In this document: positions 42,923 through 47,377 of the stretch, one piece after another
Layout: every line of letters begins with the position of its first letter
How positions within the stretch are numbered: position 1 is the first letter of the stretch
Source of the DNA: Leisingera sp. ANG-M7
GTDB lineage: Bacteria; Pseudomonadota; Alphaproteobacteria; Rhodobacterales; Rhodobacteraceae
DNA length: 47,377 nucleotides
Direction: 5' to 3'
Assembly: GCF_000813965.1 (NCBI RefSeq)
Contig: NZ_JWLI01000018.1
Coordinates: 1-47,377 of the forward strand
Notes under the pieces: generated by a model
Databases searched by the model: none
The model's input: only the letters and a program-made list of their open reading frames with translations
What the model was told of the DNA's origin: nothing
Program-made: the position numbers and the translations under genes

Positions 42923-43996
42923 TCAGTCGTCATCGTCTTCATCAATGCCGCCGATCAGGTGGACGTTCTCCACCCCCTGCGGCGCCATGTCATTCATAAT
43001 GGTGAGGAAGTCGGCCCCCACCAGCCGTTTGCACCGCTCCAGCAGGATCGGCAGCGGGCTGGAAGGTTCCGCCCGCCGGTAATAGCTGATGATGCGGTCC
43101 AGCGTGTTGGACACATCGGCATGAGAGTTGATCGCCCCAGGCGCGGATGGCATCGCGCGTCCGCCACCAGCCGGCGCCGCGCCGCCGCCGCCGTCTTCCG
43201 CACCGTCCTCTTCGGCCTCATCCCCGGCAGCATCGTCCTCGGCGCTCAAATTGGCATAGGTGCCGATCCGCTTGCCGATCTGCTGCAGCAGCTTGATCAG
43301 CGCGCTCAGGTCCGGCCCCTGCCCCGGTGTCTGCTCGTCAAACACCGCAGAGATCGCGCGCACGTTTTCCTCAGCCGTTTTCACCGCCGCCAGCCGCGCC
43401 GCAACGATTTCCTCGTCGCTGTCCTGGAACGCCGCGCCGATGGTGGCGCTGTCCGGGATATGCTCCATGCTCTCCGGCGCCGCCATCACCCCTTCGGCGA
43501 TTTCAATGTCGCGCAGGCAGAACCGGCCAAAGCCGCGGCTTTCGCTCAGCGGCGCCCGGCGCAGCGAGCGGTACAAGGGCGACGCCCCCGCCATCCCGTC
43601 CGGCTGGCCGCAAAGGTCCTGAATCGCATTGATCCGCATCGTGGGGTCGCCGTCGTCCTCATCCAGCTCCGGATGGCAGGTCTCCCAGAACTCCTCCAGG
43701 CAGCCGCGGATATAGGTGGTCACATCGGCAAAGCCGGGCAGCCCCTCGGAATGCAAAAGCGCATCGCCCAGAAACACCGCCGCGCGCAGATCGTGGCTGC
43801 GCTCCAGCACCTCCAGCGCTTTCTTCTGAACTTCGCGGTAATCGGGATCAGTGGCTTCGATCGTCTCGTTGCCCACCACCGATTCCTCGCCCGGTTGGGC
43901 CGCCAGCTCCATCTCGGTGAAAGCCGGATCATATTCGAGATTCTCACCGCTAGGGGCATCATCCCCTTTGGATTGCAGCAATACTGCAGGATCCAT
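42923..43996 (-). CDS. tssA: T6SS cap/assembly protein TssA (ImpA)
   Basis: TssA primes or caps sheath-tube polymerisation. The 357-residue protein has an ImpA N-terminal domain (about 10-150) with SGENLEYDPAFTEMELAA and PDYREVQKKALEVLERSHDL. A middle helical region and an acidic Gly/Ala/Glu linker (about 250-285) follow. A short C-terminal domain has NTLDRIISYYRRAEPSSPLP. This C-terminal layout is that of short TssA types. The ATG at 43996 is chosen because the family sequence begins there and an AGGGGGG site lies upstream; a longer frame to 44071 is unlikely. It is the first gene of the minus-strand T6SS locus. Confidence 0.94.
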   Translation of the reverse strand: MDPAVLLQSKGDDAPSGENLEYDPAFTEMELAAQPGEESVVGNETIEATDPDYREVQKKALEVLERSHDLRAAVFLGDALLHSEGLPGFADVTTYIRGCLEEFWETCHPELDEDDGDPTMRINAIQDLCGQPDGMAGASPLYRSLRRAPLSESRGFGRFCLRDIEIAEGVMAAPESMEHIPDSATIGAAFQDSDEEIVAARLAAVKTAEENVRAISAVFDEQTPGQGPDLSALIKLLQQIGKRIGTYANLSAEDDAAGDEAEEDGAEDGGGGAAPAGGGRAMPSAPGAINSHADVSNTLDRIISYYRRAEPSSPLPILLERCKRLVGADFLTIMNDMAPQGVENVHLIGGIDEDDDD

Positions 43997-44032
43997 TGTC
44001 TTTCGCCCCCCTGGGTGCATTCTTTTTTGGTC

Positions 44033-44052
44033 ACGTTCCCGTGTGGTAACGT
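44033..44052. promoter_or_regulatory. Inverted repeat upstream of tssA, candidate operator
   Basis: ACGTTCCC (44033-44040) and GGTAACGT (44045-44052) are inverted arms with one mismatch around a GTGT centre. The repeat lies 37-56 bases before the tssA ATG in the divergent intergenic region and could bind a dimeric regulator. No regulator gene is seen nearby. Confidence 0.35.
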
Positions 44053-44055
44053 AAC

Positions 44056-44070
44056 GGAAAGCAGGTGCCA
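44056..44070 (-). promoter_or_regulatory. Weak sigma-54-like element upstream of tssA
   Basis: On the minus strand TGGCAC, five bases, then TTCC resembles the -24/-12 pattern TGGCAC-N5-TTGC. The -24 box is perfect, but the nearly invariant GC of the -12 box reads CC. It lies 60 bases before the tssA ATG. This is a low-confidence candidate; no enhancer-binding activator is encoded in the window. Confidence 0.2.
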
Positions 44071-44185
44071 CTCTTTTTGAGCCTGGTGGTTAAACCCGCG
44101 GAAACCTCAAACAATAACTTGACCCCAACAGAGCCTTATCGCCATCCTAATGTCAAACCTTTTCCAAGCATTCAATAGCGGCTGA

Positions 44186-45034
44186 ATGATGAGTATTGAT
44201 CGTATTTCTGGCAAGGAAGTCAAAGAGATGGTTCGCGAAGGGGCCAAGAAGCGGATGAGTTTCGCCTTCTGCCTCGACGCCAGCAAGGACCCGCTCCTGA
44301 TGATCCAGCCGGGCAAGAAACCTGAAACGCTGAAGGCCCCGATGAAGAAAGAGGGGGGCGGCCCGCCCATGGCCTGGGGCACCTATGTGGTCCGCTCCGG
44401 CAATATGGAGATGATCTGCGAAAGCGCGCCGCAGCGCATGGTCACTGAACTCAAGAAATTCCTCAAACGCAACCCGGCCAAGGTCAACGTGCTGTTCTAT
44501 GATGACGGCGGCAACCTCCTGGACAGTCTCAAACCTGAGGCCTCCGACAGCCAGGTGACAGAGGATGACGCCTCCGACATCAACGCCTCCGGCATCGACG
44601 CCAAGGCAATCGCACCGCTAAAACGCCGCCTGAAACGGATCCAGCCGCGCATCGGCCTTGCGCCCGGCCCCCTGGAGCTGAAACTGAAACGCGCGCTGGC
44701 CAAATCCGTCAGCCTGATCAACGACGGCCGCCTGCAGGAGGCCGAAACCATGATCGTAGTGATCGAACGTGCCGTCGCCCGCATCGGCGCCGACCGCGAG
44801 GATGAGGCCAAGTCGATGAAACGCGGCCAGCGCGAGATGGACCAGCGCTCGCTCGGTGCCCAGGTCAAACGCGCCCAGTCTCTGCAGGCCAATGTCGCCC
44901 GCGCCCCGGGCAAGGTCCGCGACCGGCTGGGCCGTGCCCTGCATGTGGCCGCCCGCCACCTCAAGCGCCGCGATCTCGACTCGGCCCGCGACGCAATGGA
45001 CAAGATCGAAAAGGCTCTGACCGCCCTGGTCTGA
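44186..45034 (+). CDS. Unrecognised protein divergent from tssA
   Basis: I do not recognise this 282-residue cytoplasmic protein. The N-terminal part (about 1-112) looks like a small alpha/beta domain (KKRMSFAFCLDASKDPLLMI, GTYVVRSGNMEMICESAPQ, KVNVLFYDDGGNLLDSL). After an acidic spacer (about 113-136) the C-terminal half is basic and helical (PLKRRLKRIQPRIG through MDKIEKALTALV), perhaps two helical hairpins with alternating charged heptads. Two adjacent ATG codons stand at the start, with no strong ribosome site. It shares a 189-base divergent promoter region with tssA, which suggests co-regulation with the T6SS, but no function can be given. Confidence 0.75.
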   Translation: MMSIDRISGKEVKEMVREGAKKRMSFAFCLDASKDPLLMIQPGKKPETLKAPMKKEGGGPPMAWGTYVVRSGNMEMICESAPQRMVTELKKFLKRNPAKVNVLFYDDGGNLLDSLKPEASDSQVTEDDASDINASGIDAKAIAPLKRRLKRIQPRIGLAPGPLELKLKRALAKSVSLINDGRLQEAETMIVVIERAVARIGADREDEAKSMKRGQREMDQRSLGAQVKRAQSLQANVARAPGKVRDRLGRALHVAARHLKRRDLDSARDAMDKIEKALTALV

Positions 45035-45045
45035 CCCCGAACACA

Positions 45046-45074
45046 GCCCGGCCCGCAGCGGTTGCGGGCTGGGC
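45046..45074 (+). terminator. Long GC-rich hairpin between the two plus-strand genes
   Basis: GCCCGGCCCGCA (45046-45057) pairs with TGCGGGCTGGGC (45063-45074) with one G-U pair and a 5-base loop, just after the preceding stop at 45034. No U-tract follows. It may partly terminate or protect the upstream message. Confidence 0.45.
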
Positions 45075-45099
45075 ATCCCACCGGACCCCGGAGACAGTG

Positions 45100-45519
45100 A
45101 TGCCCATGACCCGCCTGCTGACTGCCCTCGCCCTGACCTGCCTGCCGCTCACCGCAGCGGCGGACACCGGCCCGCTGCGGGTTGAGCTGAACAAGACAGA
45201 AGAAATCGAGGGCGGCGGCTGCCGCGCCTTCTTCCTGTTCCGCAACCAGACCGGCAAAAGCTTCGAAGGCTTCGAGATGTCGTTGGCCATCCTCGACGGC
45301 CAGGGCGTGATCGACCGCCTCCTGTCGATCGACGCCGCCCCCCTGCCTGTCCAGCGCACCACCCTGAAACTGTTCGAGATCCCGGTGATATCCTGCAGCA
45401 ACATCTCTGAGATCCTGCTGCACGACATCACCTCCTGCCAGCCCCAGAACGAGGATCCGATAGACTGTTTCCCGATCCTGGAACTTGGCTCCCGCGCTGC
45501 CGCGCCGCTGGTGAAATAA
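45100..45519 (+). CDS. Small secreted protein upstream of exbB
   Basis: This 139-residue protein has a signal peptide (LLTALALTCLPLTAAAD, cleavage after AAA near residue 21). The mature part is probably a small strand-rich domain with four cysteines (GGGCRAFF, ISCSN, SCQPQ, DCFPIL) that could form two disulphides. I recognise no named family. The ATG at 45100 has GGAG six bases upstream; a GTG at 45097 and an ATG at 45106 are alternatives. It ends three bases before exbB, so it is in the same operon as the proton-motor genes and may be a periplasmic partner of that complex. Confidence 0.78.
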   Translation: MPMTRLLTALALTCLPLTAAADTGPLRVELNKTEEIEGGGCRAFFLFRNQTGKSFEGFEMSLAILDGQGVIDRLLSIDAAPLPVQRTTLKLFEIPVISCSNISEILLHDITSCQPQNEDPIDCFPILELGSRAAAPLVK

Positions 45520-45522
45520 GCC

Positions 45523-46140
45523 ATGGCCGGCACCTGGGATATGCTCGGCACCGGCGGGCCAGTGATCGTGATCCTGGCGCTGATGTCGCTTCTGTCGCTG
45601 ACGGTGATTGCCGTCAAACTGATCCAGCTCTGGCCGGTGCGATCCGGCGGGCAAGCCCGCGAACAGGCGCTGACCCAATGGAAAGACGGCGACCGCAAGC
45701 AGGCGCAGGACAGCGTTGCGGGCGGTAAATCCCCCGCCGACCGGGTCATGACCTACGCCATGCAGGCGCTGCAAGAAGGTCTGCGCGGCCCGCTCCTGCA
45801 AGACGAACTGCAACGCCGCGGCAATGAGGAAGTAAGCCGCATGAACTCCCTCATCCGCCTCCTGGAACTGATCGCCATGGTCTCGCCCCTACTCGGCCTC
45901 CTCGGCACCGTCCTTGGCATGATCCAGTCGTTTCAGGAACTGGAACTGGCGCAGGGCGCCGCCAACGCGTCGGTGCTCGCGGGCGGCATCTGGCAGGCGC
46001 TCCTGACCACCGCCGCAGGCCTTCTGGTCGCCATCCCCGCCGCCATAGCCGCAGGCCTGTTCGCCGCCCGCATCGACGCCGCCGCCCAGGCCATCGAAAG
46101 CGCCGCCGGCCGCCTGCTGCTGATCGACGGGTCGCGCTGA
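45523..46140 (+). CDS. exbB: ExbB/TolQ/MotA-type proton-channel protein
   Basis: ExbB-type proteins form the inner-membrane pentamer that couples proton flow to TonB- or TolA-like partners. The 205-residue protein has a first membrane helix (about 13-36) and a cytoplasmic stretch. Two further helices carry the family core LLELIAMVSPLLGLLGTVLGMIQ (about 110-132, split here across the helix) and WQALLTTAAGLLVAIPAAI (about 153-171). The conserved Thr residues of the proton path are in place. It starts three bases after the small secreted gene and is followed by two exbD genes. Confidence 0.92.
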   Translation: MAGTWDMLGTGGPVIVILALMSLLSLTVIAVKLIQLWPVRSGGQAREQALTQWKDGDRKQAQDSVAGGKSPADRVMTYAMQALQEGLRGPLLQDELQRRGNEEVSRMNSLIRLLELIAMVSPLLGLLGTVLGMIQSFQELELAQGAANASVLAGGIWQALLTTAAGLLVAIPAAIAAGLFAARIDAAAQAIESAAGRLLLIDGSR

Positions 46141-46157
46141 CACGGGGGAACGCCGCC

Positions 46158-46571
46158 ATGATGATCAACCGGCCCGCCCGCCCCCGCGCCCTGATTTCGC
46201 TGGTACCGATGATCGACGTCATGCTGATCCTTCTGGTGTTCTTCATGGTGACCTCCACCTATCTGAACCTCGACATGATCCCGGCGGTGAAACCGTCCGA
46301 GGCCACCGCAACGGGCGACACCCAATCCCCGGCAGGCACCCTGATGATCCGCCTCGGCGCCGATGGCGTGCCGGTGCTGCGCGGCACCGCACTGGACGCG
46401 GAAACCCTGCAATCCACGCTCTCTGCCGCCGTCGCAGAGGAAACCCTCACCCAAGTGGTGATCCTGCCCTCCGGTGCCGCGCAAACCCAGGCGCTGATCA
46501 CCGTGATGGACGCCGCCGCCCTGGCCGGGGTCACCCGCCTGCGCGTCCTGCGGCTGGAGGCGGCGCAATGA
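46158..46571 (+). CDS. ExbD/TolR-family protein, copy 1
   Basis: This is the inner-membrane partner of ExbB. The 137-residue protein has one N-terminal membrane helix (about 12-35) with the essential aspartate, Asp20, in VPMIDVMLIL. A periplasmic domain of about 95 residues follows. GGGGGAA precedes the double ATG. Its end overlaps the second exbD copy by 4 bases. Two adjacent ExbD-like genes suggest a hetero-oligomeric motor, as seen in some TonB and Tol-like systems. Confidence 0.92.
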   Translation: MMINRPARPRALISLVPMIDVMLILLVFFMVTSTYLNLDMIPAVKPSEATATGDTQSPAGTLMIRLGADGVPVLRGTALDAETLQSTLSAAVAEETLTQVVILPSGAAQTQALITVMDAAALAGVTRLRVLRLEAAQ

Positions 46572-46975
46572 AACTCAACCGCCCGGCCCGCGGGTCCCAT
46601 TCCGAAACCATCATCGCCCTCATTGACGTGGTGTTCTTCCTCCTGGTGTTTTTCATGCTGATCGGCCGCATGGACGCCACCGCGCCCTTCGATGTCCGCC
46701 CCGCCACCGCCGTCACCGGCCGCGACATGCCCGCTGGCGGCATCACCCTGGCTGTGTCGGCCACCGGCGACCTGGCCCTTGACGGCGAAGCGATCCCCCG
46801 CGACGCCCTCTCCCCTGCCCTCTCGGCCCTCTTGGCAGACGATCCGGACCTGCGGCTGCGCATCAACGCCCACCGCACAGCCGAGCTGCGCAACGTGCTG
46901 CCGCTGGTGGCCGAGGGCGAGGCGCTGGGGTTCACTGACGTGGTGCTGGTGGTCACCCCGGAAACCGGCGGATGA
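46568..46975 (+). CDS. ExbD/TolR-family protein, copy 2
   Basis: This second ExbD-like protein has 135 residues, one membrane helix (about 13-36) and Asp20 in LIDVVFFLLVFF. The periplasmic part (about 45-135) differs from copy 1, but the N-termini start alike (MKLNRPARG against MMINRPARP), consistent with an old tandem duplication. Both copies keep the motor aspartate, so both may be active. Its TGA overlaps the ATG of the following TonB-like gene. Confidence 0.92.
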   Translation: MKLNRPARGSHSETIIALIDVVFFLLVFFMLIGRMDATAPFDVRPATAVTGRDMPAGGITLAVSATGDLALDGEAIPRDALSPALSALLADDPDLRLRINAHRTAELRNVLPLVAEGEALGFTDVVLVVTPETGG

Positions 46976-47377
46976 TGCGCGCGCCCTTCATATGGGCGCT
47001 GGGGCTGGCCGCCTCCGCCGTGGTCCACGCAGGCGGCGCCGGCGCGCTGCTGATCTCGCTGACCCCAGACCCGCTGCCGCAGCAGCCAACGCCCGAAAGC
47101 AGCCTCAAACTCCAGGCCCACCGCATCCCAAGGTCAGAGGCCGTGCCGCAGGCAGCCGAAGGCGAACAAGCCCCTGAAAGTCAAGCACAAACCCAGGGCC
47201 TCGCCGCTGGCAGCATCCCCCAGTCGAGGGCGCAGCCCAAGACCCCCGCCGCAGCCAGCCTCACTCCCGCGGCGGCCAAAATCTCCACAACCGCGCCCGC
47301 ACAGGCACCCGCAGACAGGCTTGCCAGCGCCGCCCCCGCAGCCGCTGCCCTTCCCGCCGCCGCCATGGCCCCTACCC
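46972..47377 (+). CDS. TonB-like energy-transducer protein, 5' part only
   Basis: The reading frame from the ATG at 46972 stays open to the right edge (135 codons). It begins with a short basic start and a single membrane helix (FIWALGLAASAVVHAGGAGA, about 7-26), then a long Pro/Ala/Gln-rich region typical of the periplasm-spanning TonB or TolA linker. The C-terminal domain that would identify the receptor or wall partner lies outside the window. Position after exbB-exbD-exbD supports a TonB-type role; a TolA-like protein is the alternative. Confidence 0.75.
   Translation, partial: MMRAPFIWALGLAASAVVHAGGAGALLISLTPDPLPQQPTPESSLKLQAHRIPRSEAVPQAAEGEQAPESQAQTQGLAAGSIPQSRAQPKTPAAASLTPAAAKISTTAPAQAPADRLASAAPAAAALPAAAMAPT

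Noticed and set aside
44133-44156. Sigma-70 promoter with TTGACA on the minus strand before tssA
   Set aside because: The -35 hexamer at 44151-44156 is perfect, but nothing resembling a -10 box lies at 16-18 bases.

Overview
The window is GC-rich, gene-dense chromosomal DNA from an alphaproteobacterium. A member of the Rhodobacteraceae (roseobacter group: Leisingera/Phaeobacter/Ruegeria-like) is most likely, judged from protein style, the che gene order, an Agrobacterium-like set of type VI secretion (T6SS) genes and a NavBac sodium channel. This placement is inference, not a database result. No tRNA, rRNA, CRISPR array, insertion sequence or integrase was seen.

Region 1 (1-7560), chemosensory. 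A minus-strand methyl-accepting chemotaxis protein, cut by the left edge, diverges from a compact plus-strand operon: STAS protein, CheY, CheA, CheW, CheR, second CheY-like regulator, and an unrecognised 108-residue protein. Most genes overlap or abut. No CheB or CheD is present.

Region 2 (7645-13674), envelope and signalling. A secreted caspase-like/Sel1/peptidoglycan-binding protein, a small secreted protein of unknown function, an M15-type peptidase on the minus strand, an OmpA-domain protein, and a transmembrane Ser/Thr kinase of the PpkA type. A hairpin at 13651-13674 separates the kinase from the convergent T6SS operon.

Region 3 (13702-43996), one long minus-strand T6SS locus. In transcription order: tssA, tssB, tssC, hcp, a strong intrinsic terminator, tagJ, tssE, tssF, tssG, clpV, a Lys-rich helical protein, a voltage-gated sodium channel, a giant TssB-(acidic repeats)-TssB'-TssC' fusion, vgrG, a DUF6931-like gene, PAAR, tagH (FHA), tssK, tssL (with OmpA domain), tssM, tagF, pppA. 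The set is nearly complete for an Agrobacterium-like T6SS; TssJ is missing. Kinase, phosphatase, FHA protein and a TssL N-terminal Thr motif suggest threonine-phosphorylation control of assembly.

The most unusual part is the three-gene block between clpV and vgrG (26082-33214). It holds a candidate membrane-active helical protein, a NavAb-like sodium channel whose stop overlaps the next start, and a 1657-residue sheath-protein fusion. The fusion has a roughly 870-residue acidic Leu-rich repeat linker, two TssB-like domains, and a TssC-like part that lacks the canonical C-terminus. It coexists with ordinary tssB and tssC genes 10 kb away.

Region 4 (44186-47377), plus strand, diverging from tssA: an unrecognised 282-residue protein, a hairpin, a small secreted protein, ExbB, two ExbD paralogues and the start of a Pro/Ala-rich TonB-like protein cut by the right edge.
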